Positions 27,396 to 37,642 are shown, counted from the first letter of the stretch. The stretch: 64,000 nt of DNA from Curtobacterium oceanosedimentum (GCF_020297365.1 NZ_JAIXIG010000022.1:1-64000); one strand, 5' to 3'. The notes: generated from the sequence alone by a model not told the origin. Made by a program: numbers and translations.

Positions 27396-28886
27396 ATGTC
27401 CGATTGGCACACACCGGGTGCCGGGCAGCAGGGTGGGTCGACCCCACCCGCGTCCGGGTCCCGCACGGGGTACGGCTCCGGGTCGACGCAGGGACCGGGA
27501 CCCCGGCCTGGAGGCCCGTCCGGCTCCTCCGTGCCGCCACCGCCCGCCCCGGGGCCGGGTCCGTCGGGACCGGGCCGTCCGCCCCGCGGCCAGCGTCCGG
27601 TGATCCCCCTGCGCCCGCTCGGGCTCGGCGACGTGCTGGCCGGCGCGTTCACGGTCTTCCGCCGCAACGCCCGCGTCCTGCTGCTCTGGAGCGTGCTGCT
27701 CAGCGGCGTGCTCGGCCTGCTCTCGACGCTGGCCAGCACGTTCGGGCAGCGGGCGCTGCAGTCGCGGATGTTCTCCGCCCTCGACGGCGGCAGCGGTGCC
27801 GACTCGGTGCTCGCGGGCACGCTGACGCTCACGGCGCTGATCTCGGTCGTACTGCCGTTCCTCGCCTACCTCGGTCGCGGGTTCCTCGTGGCGCCGGTCG
27901 CCGCGGACACCGGGCAGCGGGTGCTCGGCCGGCGGGCGACGTTCCGCGGGCTGTGGGCGCTGCTCGCCGGTCGCCGGTGGTCCGTCGTGGCGTGGATGCT
28001 CGTGCAGGTCGGCGCCGGCGTCGTCATCGCCATCGTCGCGGGACTCGTGTTCTTCGGGGTGTTCGCCGCGATGGGTGCGGCCGACTCCGGGACCGGCTGG
28101 TTCGTGCTGGCGCTCGTGCTGTTCGTGCTCGGCCTGGTCGTCGTGGTCGTGTGGCTCAGTACGCGCTTCGTGTTCACCGTCCCGACGATCGCGCTCGAGG
28201 GCCGACCGGTCTTCGCCGCTGCCGCCCAGTCGTGGCGCCTGACCCGCGGGGCCTTCTGGCGGACCTTCGGCATCCTGCTGCTCGTGCAGGTGATGTTCGG
28301 GTTCGCGGCGTCCATCGCGTCGATCCCGCTGACCGTCGGATCGGTGTTCGTCGCCGGCACGTTCGACCCGCTCGGGCAGACGGACTCCGCGTCCGGAGCG
28401 GGGGCCGGAGCGGTCGTCGCGGTCGTGGTCGGCAGTCTGCTCGCGATCGCGGTGCAGTGCATCACGGACGTCCTGAGCGCGTCCGTCGTGACGTTCCTGA
28501 CGATCGACCGGCGGATCCGGACCGAGGCCCTCGACCAGCGGATCGCGTCGCACCTGGACTCGGGGCGGCCGACCGACCCGTTCGCACCGTCCGAGCCGGT
28601 CGCGCGCCCGCCGTGGCCGCAGCAGCCGTGGGGCGGGCAGCAGTGGCAGGCGCAGCAGCAGTGGCCGCAGCAGCAGTGGAACGGTCAGGGCGGCCAGCAG
28701 TCGTGGAACGGGCAGCCGGGCCAGCCGCAGCAGCAGCCGTGGTACGGGCAGCCCGGCCAGCAGCAGCCGTGGAACGGTCGACCCGGCCAGCCGCAGCAGC
28801 CCTGGAACGGCCAGAGCGGCCAGCCCGGTCAGCAGCAGCCGTGGCAGCAGGGTTCCGGGCAGGCACCGCCGGACGGCACCGCGTGA
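27396..28886 (+). CDS. PQ-rich multi-pass membrane protein (GPDPase-membrane-domain-like)
   Basis: The protein has 496 residues. The Gly/Pro/Ser-rich N-terminus (1-65) leads to RPLGLGDVLAGAFTVFRRNARV, a sequence typical of proteins with the glycerophosphodiesterase membrane domain fold. About six helices (70-385) follow. The C-terminal 95 residues are a cytoplasmic low-complexity tract of repeated PWNGQ/PQQQ motifs. No phosphodiesterase catalytic domain is present, so it is not an enzyme of that class. It is first in an operon with the DUF4129, DUF4350, MoxR and DUF58 genes, with a 4-nt GTGA overlap to the next. Confidence 0.85.
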   Translation: MSDWHTPGAGQQGGSTPPASGSRTGYGSGSTQGPGPRPGGPSGSSVPPPPAPGPGPSGPGRPPRGQRPVIPLRPLGLGDVLAGAFTVFRRNARVLLLWSVLLSGVLGLLSTLASTFGQRALQSRMFSALDGGSGADSVLAGTLTLTALISVVLPFLAYLGRGFLVAPVAADTGQRVLGRRATFRGLWALLAGRRWSVVAWMLVQVGAGVVIAIVAGLVFFGVFAAMGAADSGTGWFVLALVLFVLGLVVVVVWLSTRFVFTVPTIALEGRPVFAAAAQSWRLTRGAFWRTFGILLLVQVMFGFAASIASIPLTVGSVFVAGTFDPLGQTDSASGAGAGAVVAVVVGSLLAIAVQCITDVLSASVVTFLTIDRRIRTEALDQRIASHLDSGRPTDPFAPSEPVARPPWPQQPWGGQQWQAQQQWPQQQWNGQGGQQSWNGQPGQPQQQPWYGQPGQQQPWNGRPGQPQQPWNGQSGQPGQQQPWQQGSGQAPPDGTA

Positions 28887-29524
28887 CCGCGGTCGACCCG
28901 GACGAGGCGCGCCGCCTGCTCGAACGCGAGCTCGACCGCTCCGCGTACGACGGTGCGGAGCCGACGTGGTGGGACCGTGCCTCGCGGGGCTTCCTCGACT
29001 GGCTCGGGTCGCTCCGCGCCGACGGTCTCGACTCCCCCGCTGCGGCCCGCACGGCCCTGGTGATCGCGATCGTCGTGCTCGTCGCGGTCGTCGTGCTCGT
29101 CGTCGTCGCCCGCGGACTCCCCCGCCGCCGGGCGCGGACCGGGGACGGCGACACCGGCGGGGTCTTCGACGCCGACGACCTGCGGTCGGCCAGTGAGCTG
29201 CTCGAGTCCGCGCAGGCCGCGGTCCGGCGTGCCGACTGGTCGGCGGCGGTGCTCGACGGCTTCCGTGCCGTCGCCCGGGGTCTCGGCGAACGCGACCTCG
29301 TGCCCGACGTGCCCGGTGCCACCGCCCGCACGATCGCGATCCGCGGCGCGGTGCCGTTCCCCGCTTCGGCGGAGGCCCTCGGCGACGCCGCCACGACCTT
29401 CGACGGCGTGCGGTACCTCGGTGCCGACGCCGACGAGGCCGCGGCCCGCCGCGTGCTCGACACCGAGCGCGCCGTCCGACAGGCCCGCCCCGCCCGTGCT
29501 GACCGCCCGGCGGTCCCGGCGTGA
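28883..29524 (+). CDS. DUF4129 domain protein
   Basis: The protein has 213 residues. A short N-terminal helix region with AYDGAEPTWWDRASRGFLDWL, one membrane helix (about 55-78) and a cytoplasmic DUF4129-type domain (about 95-210) containing ADWSAAVLDGFRAVARGLGERDL. DUF4129 proteins accompany MoxR/DUF58 operons and are thought to be membrane anchors of the complex; their activity is unknown. The GTG start overlaps the previous stop (GTGA) and its stop overlaps the next start in the same way. Confidence 0.85.
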   Translation: MTAVDPDEARRLLERELDRSAYDGAEPTWWDRASRGFLDWLGSLRADGLDSPAAARTALVIAIVVLVAVVVLVVVARGLPRRRARTGDGDTGGVFDADDLRSASELLESAQAAVRRADWSAAVLDGFRAVARGLGERDLVPDVPGATARTIAIRGAVPFPASAEALGDAATTFDGVRYLGADADEAAARRVLDTERAVRQARPARADRPAVPA

Positions 29525-30744
29525 CGGCCGACACCGCGAGCCGGGCGGTCGCTGCCCCGGCGTCCACCGCTCGGGAGGGCCGCCGGCTGCGCGTCGGGTT
29601 CTGGGTCGCCATCGTGCTGGTCGGCATCGTCCTCGCCGCGCTGACCGCGGTCGTCCAGGGCACCGACCCGGCGGCCCCGCGCCCGCTCGACCCGACCTCG
29701 ACGACGGCGAGCGGTTCGGCCGCCCTGGTACGGGTGCTCGAGCAGCGCGGCACCGCGGTCTCCGTGACGGACACCGCCGACGGGATCGACGGTGGCACGG
29801 TGTTCGTCGACGACTCCGACGGCGTGCTCGACGCCACCGTCGCGGAACGCATCGGCCGCACGGCCCGGCACGTGGTCGTCGTGTCGTCGGGCGGCGCCGG
29901 CCTCGAGGCGCTCGGACTCGACGTCGACCCGGCCGTGCCCGTCGACGGCGACGACACCGTGTCGACCGCCTCGTGCGGGATCCCGGCGGCGGCCTCCGCG
30001 GAGCGGGTGTCGACCGGCGGGTGGGGCTACACCGTGCAGGACCCCGAGGCCGAGCGGTGTGCGCCGACCGGGAGCGGCGGGGCCACGGTGTGGGGGCTCG
30101 TGCGCACCACGACCCCGGGCGGCGACGTCACCCTGCTCGGCACCACCTCGGCACTGCGCAACGACACGATCCGGACCGCGGGCAACGCGGCACTCGCCCT
30201 CGGCCTGCTCGGCGACGACGACCGACTGACCTGGTACACCCCCGCCGTCGGCACCCCCGATGCCGCCCCGACCCTCGGCGAGCTCGCGCCGCCCTGGGTC
30301 CCGGGTGCGCTCGCCCTGCTCGCGCTCGTCGCCGTGGCGGCCGGCGTGTGGCGGGGCCGGCGCCTCGGCCCGCTCGTCGTCGAACAGTTGCCCGTCGTCG
30401 TCCGCGCCGCCGAGACCACCGAGGGTCGCGCCCGGATGTACGCCCGCACCCGCGACCGCACCCACGCGCTGGACACGTTGCGCGTCGCCGCCGTCCGGCG
30501 CATCGGCCGGCTGCTCGGCCTGCCACGATCGGCACACGTCGACGAGGTCGTGCGGTCGGCTGCGCAGGCCACCGGCATCCCGCACACCCGCGTCGGCGCC
30601 GTGCTCGTCGGCGGGACCACCGACGACGACCGCGCGCTCGTCGACGGCGCCGCAGCACTCGACGACCTCGAACGCGCTGTCCGGCGCGCCACCTCCGGCC
30701 ACCGGACCACCCCGTACACCGACCGACCAGGAGCACGACCGTGA
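29521..30744 (+). CDS. DUF4350 domain membrane protein
   Basis: The protein has 407 residues. Membrane helices near 25-45 and 255-275 enclose an exported domain resembling DUF4350, a GATase/Rossmann-like fold (TTASGSAALVRVLEQRGTAV at the start, VTLLGTTSALRNDTI later). The C-terminal cytoplasmic part has ARMYARTRDRTHALDTLRVA. This family is regularly found between DUF4129 and MoxR genes in actinobacteria; no activity is proven. GTGA overlaps exist at both ends. Confidence 0.85.
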   Translation: MTADTASRAVAAPASTAREGRRLRVGFWVAIVLVGIVLAALTAVVQGTDPAAPRPLDPTSTTASGSAALVRVLEQRGTAVSVTDTADGIDGGTVFVDDSDGVLDATVAERIGRTARHVVVVSSGGAGLEALGLDVDPAVPVDGDDTVSTASCGIPAAASAERVSTGGWGYTVQDPEAERCAPTGSGGATVWGLVRTTTPGGDVTLLGTTSALRNDTIRTAGNAALALGLLGDDDRLTWYTPAVGTPDAAPTLGELAPPWVPGALALLALVAVAAGVWRGRRLGPLVVEQLPVVVRAAETTEGRARMYARTRDRTHALDTLRVAAVRRIGRLLGLPRSAHVDEVVRSAAQATGIPHTRVGAVLVGGTTDDDRALVDGAAALDDLERAVRRATSGHRTTPYTDRPGARP

Positions 30745-31757
30745 CCGACATGCCCCCTGCCTCCCCCGAGCACGCCGCGACGGAGCACGACCCCGCGGGC
30801 CCCGACCGCAGCGACCTGCGCGACGCGTTCGGCCGGGTCCGCTCCGAGGTCGCCAAGGCCGTCGTCGGCCAGGAGGGCGCGGTCTCCGGCATGATCGTCG
30901 GGCTCCTCGCGCAGGGCCACGTGCTGCTCGAGGGGGTGCCCGGCGTCGCGAAGACCCTGCTCGTCCGAAGCCTCGCGGCGTCGATGTCGCTCGACACGAA
31001 GCGCATCCAGTTCACCCCCGACCTGATGCCCGGCGACGTGACCGGCTCGCTCGTCTACGACGCGTCCACCGGCACGTTCCCGTTCCGCGAGGGCCCCGTC
31101 TTCACGAACGTGCTGCTGGCCGACGAGGTGAACCGCACGCCCCCGAAGACCCAGTCGGCGCTCCTCGAGGCTATGGAGGAACGGCAGGTCAGCGTCGACG
31201 GTGACGCCCGTCCGCTGCCCGACCCCTTCTTCGTCGCCGCGACCATGAACCCGATCGAGTTCGAGGGCACGTACACGCTGCCCGAGGCGCAGCTCGACCG
31301 GTTCCTCATGAAGCTGACGCTCGACGTCCCGCCGCGCGACGTCGAGTGGCAGGTGCTCCGACGTCACGCCGACGGGTTCGTGCCGCGTGACGTGCGATCG
31401 GCCGGCATCACGCCGGTGGTCGGCGTCGACGAGGTCGTCCGCGCGCAGCGGGCCGTCCGTGCCGTCGGGGCGCGCGACGACGTGCTCGCCTACATCGTCG
31501 ACCTGGCCCGTGCCACCCGCGAAGCGCCGTCCGTGCGCGTCGGGGTCAGTCCCCGTGGCGCGACGGCCCTGCTCGCGGCGGCCAAGGCCTGGGCCTGGCT
31601 CACCGGCTACGACGCGATCACCCCGGACCACGTGCAGGCGATGGCGCTGCCGGTCTGGCGGCACCGTCTGCGGGTCGCCGCGGACGCCGAGCTCGAGGGC
31701 GTCGGTGCCGACGGCCTGCTCCAGCAGGTGCTCGAGCAGGTGCGGGTGCCGATCTAG
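30741..31757 (+). CDS. MoxR-family AAA+ ATPase
   Basis: The protein has 338 residues. Walker A is EGVPGVAKT (about 72-80), Walker B VLLADEVNRTPPKTQSALLE, sensor-1 ATMNPIEFEGTYTLPEAQLDRF and sensor-2 in the lid domain SPRGATALLAAAKA. MoxR ATPases act as chaperones that assemble or activate complexes, usually through VWA/DUF58 partners, one of which follows. The GTG start overlaps the preceding stop (GTGA), with AGGAG 7 nt upstream. Confidence 0.93.
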   Translation: MTDMPPASPEHAATEHDPAGPDRSDLRDAFGRVRSEVAKAVVGQEGAVSGMIVGLLAQGHVLLEGVPGVAKTLLVRSLAASMSLDTKRIQFTPDLMPGDVTGSLVYDASTGTFPFREGPVFTNVLLADEVNRTPPKTQSALLEAMEERQVSVDGDARPLPDPFFVAATMNPIEFEGTYTLPEAQLDRFLMKLTLDVPPRDVEWQVLRRHADGFVPRDVRSAGITPVVGVDEVVRAQRAVRAVGARDDVLAYIVDLARATREAPSVRVGVSPRGATALLAAAKAWAWLTGYDAITPDHVQAMALPVWRHRLRVAADAELEGVGADGLLQQVLEQVRVPI

Positions 31758-33109
31758 TGGCGGTCTCCGGCCGGTTCGTCGCGCTCCTCGCCGTCGCGAT
31801 CGTGCCCACCGTGCTGCTCGCCAGCGCGTGGGCCGGGCTCGCGTGGGTCGGCGTGGTGCTGCTCGCGGCGACGCTCGACGTCCTGCTCGCCGCCGACCTG
31901 CGACAGGTCCGGGTGGAGCGTCGGATGCCGCGGCTCGCACGACGCGACAGCACCGCGGACGGCACCCTCGTGCTCGCGAACGACGGGTCCCGCACGGTGC
32001 GCGGTGTGGTGCGCGACATGTGGGAGCCCTCGGCGGGCCACCGCCCCCGTCGCCTCCGCATGCAGGTCCCCGGAGGTGAGCGCCGCACGGCCCGGATGCG
32101 CTTCACCCCGTTCCGCCGCGGTCGCCGCCGCACCACCGGGGTCGCCGTCCGGTCGTTCGGTCCCCTCGGCCTCGCCGCACGCCAGCGCGTGGTCGCGGCA
32201 CCCGGCGAACTCGTCGTGACGCCGCCGTTCCGCTCCCGTCGGCACCTGCCCTCACGGCTCGCACGGCTGCGCGAACTCGACGGCGAGACGACCCTGCAGC
32301 TGCGCGGCCACGGCACGGAGTTCGACTCGCTGCGTGACTACGTGCGCGGCGACGACGTGCGCTCGATCGACTGGCGGGCGACAGCCCGGCGACAGGACCT
32401 GGTCGTCCGCACGTGGCGACCGGAACGCGACCGACGGGTCGTCGTCGTGGTGGACGCCGGGCGCGCCGGTGCGGGCCGGGTCGGTGACGAGCCGCGCCTG
32501 GACACGTTCATCGAGTCGGCGCTGCTCCTCGGCGCCCTCGCGGCGGCCGCGGGCGACCGGGTCGACCTGGTGGTTCTCGACGACACCGCGCACGACCGCG
32601 TGCACGGAGCCACCCGCGCCGACGTCGTGCAGCGCTTCGGCGAGGCGCTGGCGATGGCCGAACCGGGGCTCGCGGCGACCGACTGGGCGACGGTCCCGGC
32701 GCTCGTCGATTCGATCACGACGTCGCGCGCCCTGGTCGTGCTCGCGTCGAGCCTCGACTCGGTCGGTGCGTCGGGCGACCTGCTCGCCGTGCTCCCCCGG
32801 CTGGCGCGGCGGCACGCCGTCGTCGTGACGAGCGTCGAGGACCCGGCCGTGCAGCGGATGGCGCGCGGCGGGGTGGACGCGACCACGGCGATCCGCACGT
32901 CGCGGGGCGGACGGGTGCCGGGCCTCCCCACCGGCGCAGAGCGTGACGTGTACCGGCGGGCGGCCGCCGAACGCACGCTGCTCGACGCGGACGGCGCGGC
33001 CGACGTCGCACGGCGCTCCGGCGCCGAGGTCGTCCGCGGGACCCCTGCCGACGTCCCCCCGCTCGTCGCCGACGCCTACATCCGGGCGAAGGCCAGCGGC
33101 CGACTCTGA
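31757..33109 (+). CDS. DUF58 domain protein, MoxR partner
   Basis: The protein has 450 residues. Two N-terminal membrane helices (about 5-45) precede a beta-rich exported-type segment. The DUF58 signature is LRDYVRGDDVRSIDWRATAR (about 193-212), followed by a VWA-like fold with RRVVVVVDAGR. DUF58 proteins are the usual partners of MoxR ATPases. The GTG start overlaps the moxR stop by 1 nt (TAGTG). Last gene of the five-gene operon, convergent with the SpoIIM-like gene 13 bp away. Confidence 0.9.
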   Translation: MAVSGRFVALLAVAIVPTVLLASAWAGLAWVGVVLLAATLDVLLAADLRQVRVERRMPRLARRDSTADGTLVLANDGSRTVRGVVRDMWEPSAGHRPRRLRMQVPGGERRTARMRFTPFRRGRRRTTGVAVRSFGPLGLAARQRVVAAPGELVVTPPFRSRRHLPSRLARLRELDGETTLQLRGHGTEFDSLRDYVRGDDVRSIDWRATARRQDLVVRTWRPERDRRVVVVVDAGRAGAGRVGDEPRLDTFIESALLLGALAAAAGDRVDLVVLDDTAHDRVHGATRADVVQRFGEALAMAEPGLAATDWATVPALVDSITTSRALVVLASSLDSVGASGDLLAVLPRLARRHAVVVTSVEDPAVQRMARGGVDATTAIRTSRGGRVPGLPTGAERDVYRRAAAERTLLDADGAADVARRSGAEVVRGTPADVPPLVADAYIRAKASGRL

Positions 33110-33122
33110 CGCCGACCGGTCG

Positions 33123-34121
33123 CTAGCCGGCGACCAGGGCGGTGGAGCCGCGTTCGAACTCCTCGAGGTCGCCGCGCTCCCCCGCCCGGTAGGCACGACC
33201 GCCGAGCACCCACTGGTAGGCGAGCACCGCGACCAGGGCGACCGTGCCGATGCCGATCTTGATCGGCCACGGCCAGTCCTGGCGGGTCACGACGCCCTCG
33301 ACGATGCCGGACAGCAGCAGCGTCAGGGTGAGCCCGATCGCGATGCTGATGAGGGCGCGACCGTCCTCGGCGAGGGCCTGCGCACGGGTGCGGCCGGGGC
33401 CGGGTGCCACCCACGACCAGAAGATCATGAGGCCTGCGCCACCGGCGAGGAACACCGAGTACAGCTCGAGCTGCCCGTGCGGCGAGATGTAGAGGAAGAA
33501 GTCGGCCAGGCGCCCCTGCGAGTGCATGATCGCGGCGGACACCCCGAGGCTGACGGCGTTCTGCATGATCGAGAACGGCACGAAGACACCGGTGATGCCG
33601 AAGGCGACCATCGTCGCGGCGATGTAGGCGTTGTTCGTCCAGACCTGCGCCGTGAACGCCCCGAGACCGCGGTCCGAGTAGTAGTCGACGAAGTCCTGCG
33701 TGGCGTACTGCCGCAGGGCCTCCTGCGTCCCGAACGTCGCCGTCGCGCCGGGGGTCGTCGTGATCCACACGGCGACGATCGCGCCGATCGCCACCGTGGC
33801 GAGGGCGACCCAGATGGTCACCCACCGGATCCGGTAGAGCGCCGCGGGCAGCTGTCGGGTGAAGAACAGGGCGACCGCGGTCAGCGGGTCGACGGGGGTG
33901 CCGGTGAAGCGCAGGCGGGCCCGGAAGAGCGTGAGCGAGAGCCGGTCCCCGGTCGCGGTGCGCGGTGCGGCGCCCCGGATGCGCGCGAGGTCCGTCGCGG
34001 CCTCCTGGTAGCCGGCGACGAGCCGGTCGACGTCGGCACCGGACGCGTGACGGGCACGTGCCAGGCGGTCGAGCTCCCGCCACCGGTCGCCGTGCACCTC
34101 GGCGTAGGCATCCAGGTCCAC
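33123..34121 (-). CDS. SpoIIM-like (stage II sporulation M domain) membrane protein
   Basis: The protein has 332 residues. The N-terminal cytoplasmic part contains RWRELDRLARARH and then SLTLFRARLRF. Six or so helices follow, with conserved-looking AQVWTNNAYIAATMVAFGITG and ISPHGQLELYSVFLAGGAG, both characteristic of SpoIIM-domain proteins. In non-sporulating actinobacteria these accompany RDD and MoxR/DUF58 genes, as here; the function is unclear. The GTG has GAGGGGG 5 nt upstream. Divergent from the RDD gene over only 42 bp. Confidence 0.88.
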   Translation of the reverse strand: MDLDAYAEVHGDRWRELDRLARARHASGADVDRLVAGYQEAATDLARIRGAAPRTATGDRLSLTLFRARLRFTGTPVDPLTAVALFFTRQLPAALYRIRWVTIWVALATVAIGAIVAVWITTTPGATATFGTQEALRQYATQDFVDYYSDRGLGAFTAQVWTNNAYIAATMVAFGITGVFVPFSIMQNAVSLGVSAAIMHSQGRLADFFLYISPHGQLELYSVFLAGGAGLMIFWSWVAPGPGRTRAQALAEDGRALISIAIGLTLTLLLSGIVEGVVTRQDWPWPIKIGIGTVALVAVLAYQWVLGGRAYRAGERGDLEEFERGSTALVAG

Positions 34122-34151
34122 GTGTTCCCCCTCAGGTCGCGCGATGTCCGA

Positions 34152-34157
34152 CAGAAT
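34152..34157 (+). promoter_or_regulatory. -10 box CAGAAT, leaderless start of RDD gene
   Basis: CAGAAT ends 6 nt before the ATG at 34164; no ribosome-binding site lies between. Confidence 0.45.
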
Positions 34158-34163
34158 GATCCC

Positions 34164-35033
34164 ATGCCGAAGCCCCGCACGCCGCGTGACCTCGCCGACG
34201 CCCGGTTCTCACGTGACCTGGAGGAGACCGCCGACGAGCTGGTCGTGGGCGAGGGCGTGGCGCTCGACGTCCAGCCCGCCGGGCTCGTGCTGCGGCTCGC
34301 CGCGGCCCTCCTGGACGGGCTCTGCGTCCTCGTCCTGTTCGTCCTGGCGTTCTTCGGTGTCTCGCGCCTCTGGCCCGAGGGCATCGAGCCGGCCTGGGGA
34401 GCGGCGCTGAACATCGTCCTGCTCGTCGTCTCGCTCGTGCTGGTCCCCGCGGCGGTCGAGACGGTGACCAGGGGGCGGAGCGTCGGACGCTTCGCCACCG
34501 GCACCCGGGTCGTCCGGCTCGACGGCGGCGCGATCGGGTTCCGGCACGCGTTCACCCGGGCGCTCGTGGGGCTGTTCGAGCTCTGGATGACCTTCGGCTC
34601 GGTCGCCCTGCTCGTCGCGCTGTTCGGCAGCCGACCGCGGCGTCTCGGCGACCTGCTCGCGGGCACCGTCGTGCAGCACGAGCGCCTGCCGAAGCAGCGC
34701 GACCCCGAGGTACGGCTGCCGCCGGAGCTGGAGGCGTGGGCGGGCGTCGCGGACGTCTCGTCGCTGCCGCAGCGACTGGAGAACCGGCTCGGTGCGTTCT
34801 TCCGCGGGGCCGCGCTGATGCGGCCCGAACTGCGCGAGGCTGCGGCGCAGTCGCTGGCGGCCGAGGTGTCGGCGTTCGCCCACCCGGTGCCGCCCGTGCC
34901 GCCGGAGGTGTTCCTGGCCGGGGTCGTCGTGCTGCGGCGCCGACGGGACGAGCGGGCGCTGGGAGCCCGGGCGGCGCTGCTGTCCCGGGCCGGGGCGACG
35001 GCCGGGGCACGGCCGCCGGGCTTCCCGCGCTGA
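34164..35033 (+). CDS. RDD-family membrane protein
   Basis: The protein has 289 residues. Three to four helices (about 45-70, 82-105 and 137-155) sit within an RDD-domain pattern (PAGLVLRLAAALLDGLCVL with the charged signature slightly altered, GRSVGRFATGTRVVRLDGG, RRLGDLLAGTVVQH). The C-terminal cytoplasmic part is helical and Ala/Arg-rich. RDD proteins may act as ion antiporters in some bacteria, but this is not proven for the group near SpoIIM and MoxR genes. Confidence 0.85.
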   Translation: MPKPRTPRDLADARFSRDLEETADELVVGEGVALDVQPAGLVLRLAAALLDGLCVLVLFVLAFFGVSRLWPEGIEPAWGAALNIVLLVVSLVLVPAAVETVTRGRSVGRFATGTRVVRLDGGAIGFRHAFTRALVGLFELWMTFGSVALLVALFGSRPRRLGDLLAGTVVQHERLPKQRDPEVRLPPELEAWAGVADVSSLPQRLENRLGAFFRGAALMRPELREAAAQSLAAEVSAFAHPVPPVPPEVFLAGVVVLRRRRDERALGARAALLSRAGATAGARPPGFPR

Positions 35034-35342
35034 GCGGGCGCGCGTGGCGCACGGCGCGAGCGCGGCGCGGCGCGCGGCGGCGCGCGCGGAGAGCGGCGCG
35101 GGCGTGCGCGGTTCGCGCCCCCTGACGGTCGTCGCGCCCCGACTCTCCGGGGCGCGATGACCGCACCGGGGCGCGGCTCACGCGCCGGCCAGCCGCAGGC
35201 GTCCGCCAGCCGCCTGCCGGCGGCGGGCCGGTTCGGAAAGGGTCCGCACAACCGAAGTGACCCGGTGCCACGCGATCGCGCGGTTCCGGGTCACTTCGGT
35301 TGTGCGAACGACAACGCCGCCGCCCGCCGCCGCCCCGCCCGC
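35034..35342. other. 309-bp convergent intergenic region
   Basis: No gene is supported. The first 110 bases are an extreme GC-only tract of GCGCGG-type runs (35035-35105). Next is a short hairpin with CGCCCC...GGGGCG (about 35136-35157), and then the large inverted repeat at 35245-35306. It ends at the ahcY stop codon. Confidence 0.6.
35245..35306. terminator. 21-bp inverted repeat downstream of ahcY and RDD gene
   Basis: Bases 35245-35265 (starting CGCACAACCGAAGTGACC) are exactly complementary to 35286-35306, with a 20-nt loop that itself contains GCGATCGC. It can terminate both convergent genes. Its sequence differs from the GGGAGGC palindromes but its architecture resembles the repeat at 55490-55542. 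Confidence 0.75.
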
Positions 35343-36821
<1,479 letters not shown>

Positions 36822-36841
36822 GCGCACCAGTGTTCCATGCC

Positions 36842-36890
36842 GGGAGGCGCGGGTCACCAGCCGACGTCGGTGACGCTCCCCGGGCCTCCC
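36842..36890 (-). terminator. Imperfect palindrome of GGGAGGC family between DUF3499 gene and ahcY
   Basis: GGGAGGC (36842-36848) pairs with GCCTCCC (36884-36890), and GTCACC (36853-36858) with GGTGAC (36869-36874). This family member is degenerate and lies between two same-strand genes, so it probably ends the DUF3499 transcript. Confidence 0.6.
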
Positions 36891-36926
36891 GTCCGACCAC
36901 CGCGACCACGTCGCGGAGGCGAGGCG

Positions 36927-37142
36927 TCAGTCGACGTCGCGCGGCAGCGGCTCGCGCCGCACCACCTGCCAACCGCGCGGCACGCGCAGGGCCGCCGCGT
37001 GCCGGGCGCACAGGTCGTACCCGTGCGGCTCGACGCGGGTGGACAGCGGCCCGACCACGACCATGGAGTCGGCGTAGTCGTACGTCAGGGTCGACGAAGC
37101 GCTGTTGGCACACGCCACCTTGCTGCAGATCCGCACGTCCAT
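36927..37142 (-). CDS. DUF3499 family protein
   Basis: A 71-residue protein with two cysteine pairs (CSKVAC near 6-11; YDLCARHA near 42-49) that look zinc-ribbon-like. The tail RVPRGWQVVRREPLP is conserved in the family. This matches DUF3499 (Rv3258c type), encoded beside whiB2, manA and manB genes in actinobacteria. Function unknown. The ATG lies 10 nt after a TAGGCT box, so the leader would be about 3 nt. Confidence 0.85.
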   Translation of the reverse strand: MDVRICSKVACANSASSTLTYDYADSMVVVGPLSTRVEPHGYDLCARHAAALRVPRGWQVVRREPLPRDVD

Positions 37143-37189
37143 GTCGACAGGGAGCCTAGCGGAGCGTCCGACCGACGCCCGTCCGCGCG

Positions 37190-37195
37190 TACGAT
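37190..37195 (+). promoter_or_regulatory. -10 box TACGAT, leaderless start at 37202
   Basis: TACGAT ends 6 nt before the ATG at 37202 and favours it over the in-frame GTG at 37196, which would lie directly against the -10 box. Confidence 0.5.
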
Positions 37196-37201
37196 GTGGG
37201 G

Positions 37202-37642
37202 ATGCGTCGCAAGCCCCGCCTCGTCACCCCGGTCGACCGCGGACGCGGGCGCTCGCGACACGGACGCGGCGGACGCTCGAGCGTCACCGGCCCGGAGCTC
37301 GCGCCGGTCGTCACCCGCGCCGAGGCCTTCGACCGGCTCGTCGGTGACAGCGCCCACTACCTGCTCGGGCTCTGGCCGGACGAACTCGCCGGCGTGGTGT
37401 TCCAGGTGGCGGACATGCCGAGTGACGCCACCCTGCCGGACGAACTGCCGCGCTGGCGCATCGACCGCGACGCCCGCCGGGTCACCGTCTTCCGCATCCC
37501 GGTCGAACGGGTGACCCGCAGCCCGGAGAAGGACGACACGGACCGTCGGATCGTCGTCGAGACCGCGGTGTTCCGCGCCGTCGGCGAGCTGATCGGCAAG
37601 GACCCGTGGGACCTCGCACCGGACCGCTACCGCCACTGGTGA
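37202..37642 (+). CDS. Zincin-like metallopeptidase-family protein lacking HEXXH
   Basis: The protein has 146 residues. After a basic Arg/Gly-rich N-terminus (1-30) it follows the pattern of the actinobacterial metallopeptidase family found beside DUF3499 and whiB2 (Rv3259 position): DELAGVVFQVADMPSD, then a strand RRVTVFRIPVERVTR. The helix that should carry HEXXH follows, but here reads RRIVVETAVFRAVGEL, with no histidine pair; the end is KDPWDLAPDRYRHW. It is therefore probably a non-catalytic relative. Function unknown. Confidence 0.78.
   Translation: MRRKPRLVTPVDRGRGRSRHGRGGRSSVTGPELAPVVTRAEAFDRLVGDSAHYLLGLWPDELAGVVFQVADMPSDATLPDELPRWRIDRDARRVTVFRIPVERVTRSPEKDDTDRRIVVETAVFRAVGELIGKDPWDLAPDRYRHW

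Noticed and set aside
28610-28860. CAGCAGCCG-type short repeats as a CRISPR array or microsatellite
   Set aside because: They are in frame and encode the Gln/Pro/Trp-rich tail of the membrane protein; there are no regular spacers.
35040-35110. GC-only tract as a gene or RNA
   Set aside because: It has no consistent coding frame with a plausible start and no stable conserved fold beyond low-complexity GCGC pairing.
36822-36926. SAH riboswitch upstream of ahcY
   Set aside because: I looked for the pseudoknot and conserved core on the minus strand; the only structure is the degenerate GGGAGGC palindrome, better read as a terminator of the DUF3499 gene.
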